A stretch of 20,000 nt of DNA from the NCBI GenBank assembly GCA_009176605.1, contig SEYY01003425.1, forward strand, positions 30,001 through 50,000, written 5' to 3'. The translations under genes and the position numbers were made by a program. This DNA is from Armadillidium nasatum (taxonomy: Eukaryota; Arthropoda; Malacostraca; Isopoda; Armadillidiidae). Below are positions 1 through 20,000 of the stretch, one piece after another (position 1 is the stretch's first letter; the number at the start of each line of letters is the position of its first letter). The notes beneath the pieces are model-generated. The model saw only the letters and a program-made list of their open reading frames with translations. It was not told where the DNA came from and did no database searches.

Positions 1-2880
<2,880 letters not shown>

Positions 2881-2954
2881 ATTCTCGCAGTCTAAATAGA
2901 ACTCCCAGCTTCTTTGTTGCCACCCTAGCAACCATTGTGATATGAGGTTTCCAA

Positions 2955-2959
<5 letters not shown>
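2881..2959 (-). repeat. Inserted duplicate of LINE B C-terminal coding segment
   Basis: Positions 2889-2959 match 2293-2363 with about four differences in 71 bases. Both encode MSWKxHITMVAR..KKLGVLF on the minus strand. The downstream original ends in a TGA, while this copy reads on as LFRLREF, as the family does. It sits out of order, between reverse transcriptase boxes A and B, with a (TA)n array on its upstream side. Confidence 0.9.

Positions 2960-3021
<62 letters not shown>
2958..3021. repeat. (TA)n microsatellite inside LINE B, 64 bp
   Basis: TA array with one phase slip (AA at 2992-2993). It lies exactly at the junction between box A (DISKVFD...KAILV) and the misplaced C-terminal duplicate. 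Confidence 0.97.
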
Positions 3022-3472
3022 CGAGTATGGCTTTCCAGTCAAATACCTTAGATATGTCAAGTCTCCCCATGATCCCTAAGGGCAGAAGACTATAAATATG
3101 TTAGATAGGAAAGTATATCACCAGTAGATCTCGAGCGTCGAAAGCCATACTGATGATCAGAAAAAAGGGAATGAGATTCCAGATGATCCAAGGAGTGAGA
3201 GTTGAGAAGGGTTTCTAAGATCTTAGACAGAACACAAGTGAGAGCTATAGGGCAATTTTTGGAAGGATCATAGCGTCTACCTTTCTCGAAATAGGCTGTA
3301 CCAATGCGCGCTTCCAACATTGAGGGAAAATATTTGTATTGAGGCATAGAGAGGAGAGTTGAACGAGGGATGGAGTCAGCTCAGAAGCACACTCCTTTAA
3401 TACTTGGGGAGGAATGCCATCCGGGCCGCTTAATTTCCTTACGTTCATAGATTTCAGAATCCCATGTACCTG
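3022..3472 (-). pseudogene. Reverse transcriptase fingers to box A (LINE B)
   Basis: The minus strand encodes the N-terminal reverse transcriptase region across two frames: LKSMNVRKLSGPDGIPPQVL, ECASELTPSLVQL, FPQCWKRALVQPI, then after a frameshift CPIALTCVLSKILETLLNSH, HQYGFRRSRSTGDILSYLTYL, a stop, SSALRDHGET and DISKVFD. Order and motifs match jockey-like reverse transcriptases (SGPDGIP, YRPIALT-like, QYGFRxxRST, box A). Bases are missing between RDHGET and DISKVFD, and again after FD, where RVWH is expected. It is broken by at least one frameshift, a stop and the (TA)n array. Confidence 0.85.
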
Positions 3473-3473
3473 A

Positions 3474-3959
3474 TCAAATATAATCACAGGTAAAGGCATG
3501 GGACATCTGAGAGGAGAAGAAGTAGGAGGAGGATTGCCGGAGTGGTCTTGGGTTGATTAGAGGAGAACAGGAGGCCGAAGAGATTAGTTTTTTCAGTTGG
3601 AGTGTTAGCAACAGAACCATCAGAGCGAATAAGAGGAGGAAAGGAAGATTTACAGAAGTTTTAGAGATGTTTTTGGCAAGAGGCCAGAAAAATTTATCAG
3701 TAGAAGAATTTAGAAGCTTAGCACACCTTCGTTTTGTGAAAGTCTGCTTTGCTCGTCGAAGAATATCCCTGCAACGATTCCGAGCAGAATGAAAATTAGC
3801 AAGAGTGATAGGATAAGGAGAGTTTTTCCACTCTCGATACGCGATGTCTCTAGCCTGAATGACACGAGAGCAAGCGCGATCGGTCCATGAATTTTCAGGA
3901 GAAAAAGATTTGTATGAAGAAGGAATGAACCTGCTTATCCCATCAGCGATTACAGCCAC
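3474..3959 (-). pseudogene. LINE B linker between endonuclease and reverse transcriptase
   Basis: An open frame of 161 codons on the minus strand. Its first two thirds read VIADGISRFIPSSYKSFSP, SWTDRACSRVIQARDIAY, LANFHSARNRCRDILRRAKQ and KFFWPLAKNISK. This is the usual Trp/Arg-rich linker of APE-type LINE proteins. The remaining third (L- and S-rich) is a frameshifted reading of the segment just before the reverse transcriptase. The LANFHSARN stretch recurs as LAKFHSDRN at the start of LINE B copy 2 (about 8370-8400), which confirms the family. Confidence 0.8.
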
Positions 3960-4033
3960 AACCTTATCAGCAGAGACTGACGCGTCTTCAGAGAAAAAGC
4001 AGTCTCTCCAGGAATAGTTTGCGTAGAAGCAAC

Positions 4034-4201
4034 CTAAGGCCCCTCAGTCAGCTCGATCAAAGTGCCAGAAGATGCGTTAAGGGCAGGGTGGGGCAGTTGG
4101 AGAGAAGCATGAAAATTAAGACAAATTAGATTGTGGTCAGAGTTACCAATAGGTACGAGGACAGCGTATTTATTGAGAGAAGGACTAGTAGTGAAACATA
4201 G
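4034..4201 (-). pseudogene. APE endonuclease C-terminus (LINE B)
   Basis: Downstream of the (TA)n array the minus strand reads FTTSPSLNKYAVLVPIGNSDHNLICLNFHA. The SDHN motif (4130-4141) carries the catalytic histidine at the end of apurinic-endonuclease domains, which nick the LINE target. All upstream endonuclease motifs are gone; the frame begins inside the (TA)n array and ends shortly after at a stop. Confidence 0.82.
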
Positions 4202-6597
<2,396 letters not shown>

Positions 6598-6599
6598 AA

Positions 6600-6785
6600 A
6601 TGTTATTGCAAATGCTTGATGTAGTGCTACCAATTTGCAGCGATATGTCAATCGCAGGATGCTCAAAAGAAGAATGGAAGGCTGACTCAAGCCTACGCAG
6701 AGTTCGTAGCGAGCAAAAATGGGCTAACCTTAGAATAGCGGTCGCCGTCTATTCACGCCTTCGACAAATCAGGAAGTATGATTAA
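6600..6785 (+). other. Unidentified coding-like segment
   Basis: This short stretch has much more balanced base composition than its surroundings. The plus strand stays open for about 60 codons after the (TA)n array, with a mixed, charged reading ([20 protein letters not shown], ending QIRKYD and a stop at 6783-6785). The minus strand also has an open piece reading [20 protein letters not shown], loosely like sequence after an RT ADDS motif, but no YADD is present. I do not recognise either product. It could be an exon remnant, a transposon fragment or chance. Confidence 0.25.
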
Positions 6786-9593
<2,808 letters not shown>

Positions 9594-9738
9594 GGGGAGG
9601 GTTCGGTTTAAAAATTTTTTTTTATTATTTGACCGGTTTGGGTGAAATTTTCTGTGTATATAGCTTTTTTCCCGGTGAAAAAAGCTTCATTTTTAGTGTT
9701 TTTATGAGTCTCTAACGGTTTCATAGTTATTAGTGGTC
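9594..9738 (+). repeat. Left terminal inverted repeat
   Basis: It begins GGGGAGGGTTCGGT. It is the imperfect inverse of about 10440-10580, strongest in the outer 14 bases and in the GCTTTTTTCCCG block; the inner boundary is approximate. Confidence 0.75.
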
Positions 9739-10439
9739 ATAACTCAAAGAAAAAAGAAATAGCGGGAAAAAATTTTTTTTCCACATGAGATGAAAATTGG
9801 CCTGAACCATCTTAGCCCCAATCTCTTTAATTCGCTGGAAGCGATTTTTGATATCACGTTCAAAAAAAGAGGTATAATCAGTCAAATTTTTTTTTGAAAA
9901 ATTTGTTACCCTTTCGGAGAAAAAAATTATTTAAAAAAAATTCTCTTCAGGAATTTTGATTAAATTTGGACATTGTTTAAAGGAGATATAGGTCTACAAC
10001 ATTTATTTAGAGCATTATTAAATGCTAATTGTTTGAAGGAAGGTATAGCCTCTCAAACTTTTGAAATTTTTGAAAATTTTCTAAAAATGGACCTTTTTTG
10101 AGAGATCATATCTCGGAACAAACAAATTAGATCGAACAAAGTATTTAGAAGAATTTGTAGCCCCAACACTCTCCTATAAGTGTGCTAAAATTTATTTACG
10201 TAGTAATTATACTTTTTTTTTAAAATATTTTTCCTAAAAATTTGAATTTTTTTTTTTCAAAAAATAATTTCTTTTGATAGTGAGTCAGTCTTGGACTAAT
10301 ACTGTTTTTTGTGTAATTCTGGGAGCAAAATTCTATCAAAGGTTTTTGTAGCCAATAGAATAAGGAATATATGTTCCAAATTTCAGACCAAAAATATTTT
10401 TTATGTGGCTTCACCGTAGATTTAAATTTTGAAAAACAT

Positions 10440-10580
10440 TCCCAAATAACTGCTAAACATTAAATCCCTCGTAAAAACGTTAGGAATAGACTATTTTCGT
10501 CGGGAAAAAAGCTATATATACTGAAATTTTCTGGAGAATCGGATAAAAAAATTTTTTTTCTCCTACACCGAACCCTCCCC
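10440..10580 (-). repeat. Right terminal inverted repeat
   Basis: It ends ACCGAACCCTCCCC, the perfect inverse of the left 14 bases, with CGGGAAAAAAGC at 10501-10512 matching the inner block. The inner boundary is approximate. Confidence 0.75.
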
Positions 10581-10755
<175 letters not shown>

Positions 10756-10816
10756 CTATCTCATGTGGTGAGCAAAGGCCGGAGGCCTACCAATATCCAC
10801 CAGGGTCGGGGAACAG

Positions 10817-11772
10817 TCAGAAATCTGGTCGATAATGGCCGACGTGATCCGATGCACGGCTTTTAAAAGTGTGCAAGTCAAAGGAAGTTGGGAAAACAGA
10901 TAAAGGGAGTGTGTTCCAGACTTTATCAGTAGAGTACATGTAAGATTGAGCATAGCAGTAAGTCGGGGTCGGAGAGTTAGACAGAGAAAGGATAAGACTG
11001 TGTAGAAAGTCGTGTCGAACGAGCCCATCTCAGTGGAGGATGTATATGACGTGAGAGTTCAGAAGAGCAGTGTCCGTTGTAATAGTGATAGTACATAGAG
11101 AGTGATGCAACAATTCGATCGGAAGAAAGAGACTGGAGAGAGTTAGTAAGTGCAAAAGAGTTTATAAGTCGAAAAACCCTAGACTCCACCTTTTCGAGAA
11201 GAGATGCATGTGTGGAACCACCCCAGATGTGTGAGGCGTACTCCTCACAGGGGCAAACAACACCCAAATAAAGAGCTAGCAACTGGGGTGGTGTAAAAAA
11301 AGCGCGAAAGCGCCTCAGAACACCCAACGTCTTGAAAGCTTGTTTAGAAAGAGAAGTGATTTGATCTTTCCAAGAAAGATCACGAGAAAAAGAAACACCG
11401 AGAATATTGAGGACATATGAAGGTTTGAGTTGAGTATTTTCGAAGAAGATGTCATAGTTGCTTGGAAGATTGTGTCGAGTAGAAAGATAGAGGAATTGAG
11501 TTTTTGAGGCATTGAAAACGACCATGTTTTCTTTGCCCCAATTTGAAATACGAGAAAGATCAGAGGTTAGTTGCTCCAAGGCCATCCTTCTTGAGTCTAT
11601 TAGCTGATGTTGGGATGGGCGTCTTTCAAATTGAAAGGAGTAATGAAGAATGGAGTCATCGGCATAGGAGTATATAGGAAACGAAATAATAGAGAGAAGA
11701 TCATTAATGAAAATTAGAAAAAGAATTGGGGATAGGACAGATCTTCGAGGAACACCACTGTATATAGATTTA
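10817..11772 (-). pseudogene. Reverse transcriptase palm to C-terminus (LINE A copy 2)
   Basis: A long minus-strand frame reads box B as SGVPRRSVLSP (family consensus GVPQGSVLSP, so Q-G is lost), then catalytic SYADDSILHYS (YADD at 11655-11666), ISNWGKENMVVFNASKTQF, FSRDLSWKDQI, EEYASHIWGGSTHASLL and HYYNGHCSSELSRH. The frame stops at about 10977 after YPFSV. One base out of frame it continues [45 protein letters not shown] and a stop at 10817-10819, which I take as the ancestral end. It is a close relative of LINE A copy 1. The box B change and the frameshift make it inactive. Confidence 0.88.
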
Positions 11773-12580
11773 TAGATTTAAAGAACAGTGGCCGTCTACA
11801 ACAGCTGCTATAGAACGACCAGAAATTAAATCAGAGGAATGGTCACAAAGAGAAGGATAGATTCCAAAAGAGGGAAGTTTGTAAATCAAAGCTTTGTGCC
11901 AGACTCCATCGAAGGCTTCGATCTGTCTAAACCCACAGCGAAAGATTTACCGAAATATCGAAGAGCAGAGGATCAAGAGCCAGAAAAAAATAAAGAAGAT
12001 TACAAAAAGAGCGTTTTTTACGAAAGCCATACTGGCCATTAGAGGTAAGACTAGAAGAATTGAGATGTTTCCAAATCTTTCTGTTAAGGATAGATTTGAA
12101 AACTTTAGAAAGAACGATGGTTAAAGAAATGGTACGGTATTTTTAGGGCTGAGAACGGTCCCCATTCTTCTCCATAGGATGAATGAGCGCAAGTTTCCAG
12201 CAAGAAGGAAAAGTCGAAGTAGAGAGAGAGAGAGTCGACATAGTTTACCATGGCAGGACAGGACGCAGTCTCAGAAACACAAATTTTGAGAACCGAATGA
12301 TGGATATCTTCAGAAACGTACAACTTCTTAGTGTAAAGTTCAGAGAGAACAGAAATTAAATCTTTAGAAAATTACAATATTAGGCATTGATGAGTTGGAG
12401 GGAGTTGAAGGAGGTGTAATAACTCCAGAATCGTCTTAGGTGAAATTGGAAACAAAATTTAGGGGAAAGTTCAGTTTTAAAATAAAGGAAAATGGCAGTT
12501 GTGCCGACAGAAGATACTAGAGGAAGGAAAGAGGAAGAAGTACAGTTAGAGTTGAAGTTGTTTGCAAAATATCAGAAAGT
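11773..12580 (-). pseudogene. Reverse transcriptase fingers to box A (LINE A copy 2)
   Basis: Minus-strand pieces in several frames: TSSSFLPL and VSSVGTTAI near 12500-12545, VSEDIHHSVLK near 12300, FPSCWKLALIHP near 12190, a frameshifted region, KVFKSILNRKIWKHLNSSSL-like text near 12080, QYGFRKKRS near 12020, then [30 protein letters not shown] and [12 protein letters not shown] down to about 11785. The order is that of a jockey-like reverse transcriptase N-terminal half with box A. Several frameshifts and stops are present. Purine-rich plus-strand frames at 11839-12124 are shadows. Confidence 0.8.
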
Positions 12581-12631
12581 GTGTGAGCTAGAGGAACCGG
12601 AAATATTATTACATATACAACTGTGAAATTA

Positions 12632-12760
<129 letters not shown>

Positions 12761-12764
12761 TGGT

Positions 12765-13230
12765 TTTTTCGAAAATAGATTTTGCACGATTTCAGGATGA
12801 AATGTAATGTAAGTGGAATGAGTTTCAGGAATTTGAAAATGAAGATCATTATTAAATAATTCCTAAAGGCAGAATCCCTGCGGTGAATTGCACGAAACAA
12901 TAGAATAAGTAGAGTTAAACCAAGGCTCGTTACGTTTAGTTGAAGGGATAGAATACTGAGTCAATAAGGCCTGAAAGAATCACTACGGTAATGTGTTCCA
13001 AACATTCCGAGTACCCTCCCACGGAAGCAGTAATCACTTTATGGGAATTCAAAGAAGTACGACCGCAAGTACGAGCAGTTTGTGGCACCGAAATGCCATA
13101 AACTTTTCTTCGCAATAGGTTTGGATCTTTCTTGAGGAAGACTTGAAAAGATAGAAAAATACAAAGATAAGAAAGTGAATAAAGTGTAACAATATAAAGA
13201 AAACTATTAAAAGTTAAAATTAAGGTCGAG
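12765..13230 (-). pseudogene. LINE A copy 2 linker region
   Basis: The minus strand, read across frames, gives LRSYFFEFP then a stop, SDYCFRGR, SECLEHITVVILSGL, RNEPWFNSTYSIVSCN and ETHSTYI. This is the linker between endonuclease and reverse transcriptase in APE-type LINEs (the EPWFNS motif is typical). Stops and frameshifts are frequent. The open frame at 12936-13250 mixes this segment with out-of-frame sequence. Confidence 0.7.
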
Positions 13231-13800
13231 AATGTCCAGTTCATCTCCAAGATAATCAGGGATACGAGAAAGAAGCTGCACTATCTGCATATCGTCATTT
13301 TGGATAGAGAAATGGAATTCACGTTCACCTGGTTTATAATGGGAACTAAAAGAAAGCTATTGGCGGTGGTTAACATTGGGGTCATCTAAAATGATGATTT
13401 GAGAGAAAGGAGAAGAAGGAACGTGCTCTATTTTGGAGTTTAGATAATCGAAGAATTTAGGATAGTCAGCAAAGTTTGGAGATGAATAAGCAGAACAAAC
13501 GAATTTAATTGTAGAATGGTAAGAAAACTTAAAACTACAAGATGGGAAATTCGGGAGACTCTAAATTAGAAACACGAGAACAAATAACATCGTTGCTCAC
13601 CTATACACAACAAACGCTATTGGCTGAAAATTGAGAATAGAGGCAGTAAGAGGAAGCAGAAATGTGATTGCTACCGAAACGTTTAAGAACCCGAATTTCA
13701 GTCAAGAATATGAAATGAGTTCTAATGTTTAACAAAGTGGAAATTGGACTGAAGACAACGAATTAATGAAAAAAAGACTGTGCACCAAGTTAAGCCATCT
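13230..13800 (-). pseudogene. APE endonuclease, degraded (LINE A copy 2)
   Basis: The minus strand reads TEIRVLKRFG, then KFVCSAYSSPNFADYPKFFDYLNSKIEH, IIILDDPNVNHRQ then a stop, HYKPGEREFHFSIQNDD, LLSRIPDYLGDELDILDL. The series matches the APE domain that nicks the LINE target site. The motif usually written GDFNVHH is DDPNVNH here, so a catalytic Asp/Asn loop residue is altered. In-frame stops follow SANSVCCVYR and NHRQ. Other features of the domain are recognisable only in outline. Confidence 0.75.
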
Positions 13801-13835
13801 ACAGATTTATAGTCGCACCAACCTCATCACCGAAG

Positions 13836-13858
13836 GTCACCAATTCACAAGTGGTGAC
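13836..13858. repeat. 7-bp inverted repeat in the LINE A 5' region
   Basis: GTCACCA (13836-13842) and TGGTGAC (13852-13858) form a perfect stem with a 9-base loop. It lies in the probable leader of LINE A copy 2. No function can be assigned. Confidence 0.5.
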
Positions 13859-13870
13859 GAAGGGAGAAGT

Positions 13871-14143
13871 GGATAAGGGGCTAGTTTTGGAAGCCGCCCT
13901 TCGTTGCTTCTCAGAATATATTATATATGGATGCATATTCATTTTTATTAACTGCTGAATATGTTTTCTGTGGTAGTGTTCATTGAGTGAGAGAAGAGTG
14001 AATACTCCATGAAGATGAATGCTGAGAAGAGAAGGATAGGGTGTTTTTTATTGGGCTCTGAATAGAAATGGGAAGAATCGTAACATCACATATACAAAAT
14101 AAGAGCAACTTCATCACATCGAGAGAGCTACTTACTTCTCTCA

Positions 14144-14144
<1 letters not shown>
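13871..14144. other. Spacer of unknown nature
   Basis: It lies between the probable 5' limit of LINE A copy 2 and the next (TA)n. It may hold more 5' LINE sequence, but I recognise no motif. Confidence 0.4.

Positions 14145-14233
<89 letters not shown>
14145..14233. repeat. (TA)n microsatellite, 89 bp
   Basis: Uninterrupted TA array abutting the 5' truncated side of a plus-strand LINE A fragment. Confidence 0.97.
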
Positions 14234-17791
<3,558 letters not shown>

Positions 17792-17850
<59 letters not shown>

Positions 17851-17899
17851 ATATCTACCTATCTATCTATCAATCTATCTATCCATCTATCTATCTATT
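17792..17899. repeat. (TATC)n microsatellite, ~108 bp
   Basis: A tetranucleotide array with a few interruptions (near 17850-17885), preceded by a pyrimidine-rich tract. Confidence 0.97.
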
Positions 17900-18420
17900 T
17901 TTTTAAAAATGTAGTGAAAAACATTGTAAAGAAGTACCACTTTTAAAGTAAAAAAAATTGATACAAGGATGCCGTTGAGTTAAAATCCCGTATGCTCTAT
18001 ATCTGAAAATAAGGAATATATAATAAATAAAGAGCGTCCAATAAATTTGACAAAAAAAAAAAAAAAAACTATATGCCTCAAAAAAAAATTAATAATAATA
18101 ATGATTATTGTCATTATAGGGTAAATCATGGTCTGGTGAAAAAAAAATTTTTTTTTCCTTCTGTGTAAATATTTTTCAATTTTGAAACTAAATCAATTCC
18201 ATTCTTAGCTGCGATCGGCTGAAAGGGTAGGAAATACTTCACAACCTAATTTAATAGGAAAAGCTCTGGTACAATTATAAGAGTAGAATGACAGCCACTA
18301 AATGTATAATGTTAACAACGAAGTAGTGATGAAGTTTGTCTTTATAATGAAATTAAACAGTAATATTTTTTTTTTAATAAATTAATTTTTTATTCTCAGA
18401 TTTTAAATTTTATTTAAAAA
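17900..18420. other. AT-rich spacer, no gene seen
   Basis: Contains an A run at about 18052-18068 and T/A runs near 18140-18160. No open frame of interest. Confidence 0.6.
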
Positions 18421-18439
18421 AATAAAAATAATATTAATA

Positions 18440-18500
<61 letters not shown>

Positions 18501-18531
18501 TAATTATAATTATAACAATAATAATAAATAT

Positions 18532-18609
<78 letters not shown>

Positions 18610-18634
18610 TAATAATAAAAATAATAATAATAAC

Positions 18635-18719
<85 letters not shown>
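18421..18719. repeat. (AAT)n microsatellite, ~300 bp
   Basis: Imperfect AAT trinucleotide array with interruptions in the first half and a nearly pure second half. Frames of poly-Asn, poly-Ile and poly-Leu here are by-products. Confidence 0.97.
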
Positions 18720-18766
18720 TGCTTAAATTCAACTCTTTCTTTATTTCATTTTGGTCGGAAAGTCTG

Positions 18767-18901
<135 letters not shown>

Positions 18902-19060
18902 AGGTGTGTATGTGTTTGTATATCTAATGTAAAGTATAACTTAATCCAATATATATCAATAATATCAAATATATTCGAAAGCTAAAATATTCATATTATT
19001 AATATCATTTGCGTCTATCATTTATTACAAGAATTTCTTGATCTTATATAATAACATTTT

Positions 19061-19590
19061 AGCTATCTTCTTGACTTCTGTCTGTTCTATCTATTCCCTC
19101 GCTTCTTGACTTCTATCTTCTATTTATTCACTATCTTCTTGACTTCTATCTTCTATCTATTCGCTATCGTCTTGACTTCAATCTTTTATCTATTCGCTTT
19201 CTTCTTTACTTCTATCTTCTATCTCTTTGCTATCTTCTTGACTTCCATCTTTTATCTATCCGTTATCTTCTTGACTTCTATCTTCCATCTATTCGCTATC
19301 TTCTTGACTTCTATCTTCTGTCTATTCGCTATTTTCTTGACTTCTGTCTTCTATTTATTTTTTTGTCTTCTATATTTCTATCTTCTAACTATTCGGTATT
19401 TTCTTGAGTTCTTTCTTCTGTCTATTCGCTTTCTTCTTGACTTCTATCTTCTATCTATTCGCTATCTTCTTGACTTCTATCTTCTTGAGTTCTGTCTTTT
19501 GTCTATTCGCTTTCTTCTTGACTTCTATCTTCTATCGATTCGCTATCTTCTTGACTTCTATCTTCTTTCCATCTATTCGCTATCTTCTTG
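19061..19590 (+). repeat. 33-bp minisatellite, about 16 units
   Basis: The tandem unit reads approximately CTTGACTTCTATCTTCTATC then TATTCGCTATCTT, with single-base variants and a few shortened or irregular units near 19355-19385, 19475-19500 and 19556-19575. Because 33 is a multiple of three, the array stays open and translates as repeats of LTSIFYLFAIF. The unit itself looks built from (CTAT)- and (CTT)-like simple sequence. I see no evidence of a gene around it. Confidence 0.93.
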
Positions 19591-20000
19591 AATTCTCTTG
19601 TAATAAACAAGGCTTTATTTCCTTTCGTTTTCTTTCGTAGTTCAGTTTATTTTTATTGGAAGGATGCCAATGACAGGTTTATTAATTATTCCGATGAATG
19701 ATTTTCTGAAACTCTTCATAAATTTCGAAGATCTCGTAATTCTCTCAAGAAATGTTGATTTATTTTTTGTAATAAGTTCTCCTTATTTTCATTAATATTA
19801 GAGAGTATTGGTGAAGTTAAAGATGTTTGTGTAACCAACGTCTTGGTAATATTTTTCTGTTATCCGATGTTATACTGTACAATTATTTTTTATTCGTTAT
19901 AAAATGATTACTGTTATTTATATTAACTTTGAATTTTTTTTATAAATTTTTTTTCAGTTGAAACTGTAAAAATTAGCTATCTGAAGTCTAAACTTAAGTC
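19591..20000. other. AT-rich spacer to window end
   Basis: No gene identified. One plus-strand frame at about 19640-19900 gives protein-like text (for example YWKDANDRFINYSDE) broken by two TGA codons, but nothing is recognisable. Confidence 0.5.

Larger units (their letters stand above)
9594..10580. mobile_element. Non-autonomous DNA transposon with long terminal inverted repeats, 987 bp
   Basis: The segment starts GGGGAGGGTTCGGT and ends with the inverse ACCGAACCCTCCCC. The two ends stay similar inward through TATATAGCTTTTTTCCCG (left near 9656-9675, right inverse near 10500-10520). Weaker similarity (GTTTTTATGAG against CGTTTTTACGAG, then AGTTATT) continues to about 140-150 bases. It splits LINE B copy 2: LINE text stops at 9593 and resumes at 10581. 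There is no open frame of transposase size, so it is a MITE-like passenger. I see no clear target site duplication (flanks TATTAA and ACATAA), so the superfamily is undetermined. Confidence 0.85.

Noticed and set aside
3553..3792. Plus-strand 79-codon frame
   Set aside because: Antisense to the LINE B linker (LANFHSARN, KFFWPLAKNISK), which explains its composition.
9594..10580. piggyBac-type or TTAA-type insertion
   Set aside because: The left flank is TTAA but the right flank is ACAT, so the TTAA duplication is not supported.
11839..12124. Plus-strand charged open frames, Lys- and Arg-rich
   Set aside because: They are antisense shadows of the minus-strand LINE A reverse transcriptase, whose motifs lie on the other strand.
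12936..13250. 104-codon minus-strand frame as a separate gene
   Set aside because: Read across frames it is the LINE A linker (SDYCFRGR, SECLEHITVVILSGL); it is not an independent gene.
19061..19590. CRISPR-like array
   Set aside because: The units are tandem and contiguous with no unique spacers, and the context is eukaryotic.
19640..19900. Protein-like plus-strand text with two TGA codons, considered as a decayed gene or a mitochondrial insert
   Set aside because: TGA read as Trp would open the frame, but the translation resembles no mitochondrial protein I know, and AT-rich DNA easily gives such text.

Overview
The window looks like repeat-dominated, AT-rich, non-coding DNA from an invertebrate animal nuclear genome. 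The LINE type (an APE endonuclease plus a jockey/I-like reverse transcriptase), a Tc1-type transposase relic and the extreme microsatellite load would fit an arthropod, perhaps a crustacean, but nothing here fixes the species. I found no intact host gene, rRNA or functional tRNA, and no prokaryotic or CRISPR-like feature.

Three layers build the window. (1) Simple repeats: fourteen (TA)n arrays of 64 to 785 bp total about 3.1 kb, roughly 15% of the window. There are also an (ATT)n/(TTTA)n/T-run composite, a (TATC)n array, a long (AAT)n array and a 33-bp minisatellite. (2) Two related APE-type LINE families, called A and B here. Family A lies at 1-866 (minus), 10753 to about 13870 (minus, nearly full length) and 14234-14549 (plus, 3' end only). 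Family B lies at 2100-4201 (minus) and 8361-10654 (plus). All are truncated or mutated, but the first A copy keeps an open frame of 288 codons with the reverse transcriptase YADD box. (3) DNA transposons: a 987-bp element with long imperfect terminal inverted repeats sits inside the second B copy (9594-10580), and the C-terminal half of a Tc1 DD34E transposase with two internal stops lies at 15425-15742.

Region by region: 1-866 LINE A; 866-963 (TA)n; 964-1661 AT-rich spacer with a decayed duplication; 1662-2099 (TA)n; 2100-4201 chimeric LINE B with an internal (TA)n; 4202-4362 (TA)n; spacer; 4900-5684 the longest (TA)n; spacer; 6178-6594 (TA)n; 6595-8210 spacer with a short coding-like piece and a tRNA-like relic; 8211-8360 (TA)n; 8361-10654 LINE B carrying the nested DNA transposon; 10655-10752 (TA)n; 10753-13870 LINE A; 14145-15201 four (TA)n arrays separating a LINE A fragment, A-rich DNA and a 39-bp hairpin-bearing spacer; 15202-15770 Tc1 relic; 15771-16856 unassigned AT-rich DNA with a recurring GGGGYAATTCG motif; 16857-17178 (TA)n; then spacers, (TATC)n, (AAT)n, (TA)n and the minisatellite to the end.

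The main pattern is that nearly every LINE edge visible in the window coincides with the edge of a (TA)n array. This includes 3' truncations, which normal target-primed LINE insertion does not produce. That points to rearrangement, expansion or assembly joins at (TA)n tracts rather than a new gene system. I see no convincing undescribed gene system here; the nested inverted-repeat element and the (TA)n-bounded LINE chimeras are the most interesting items.
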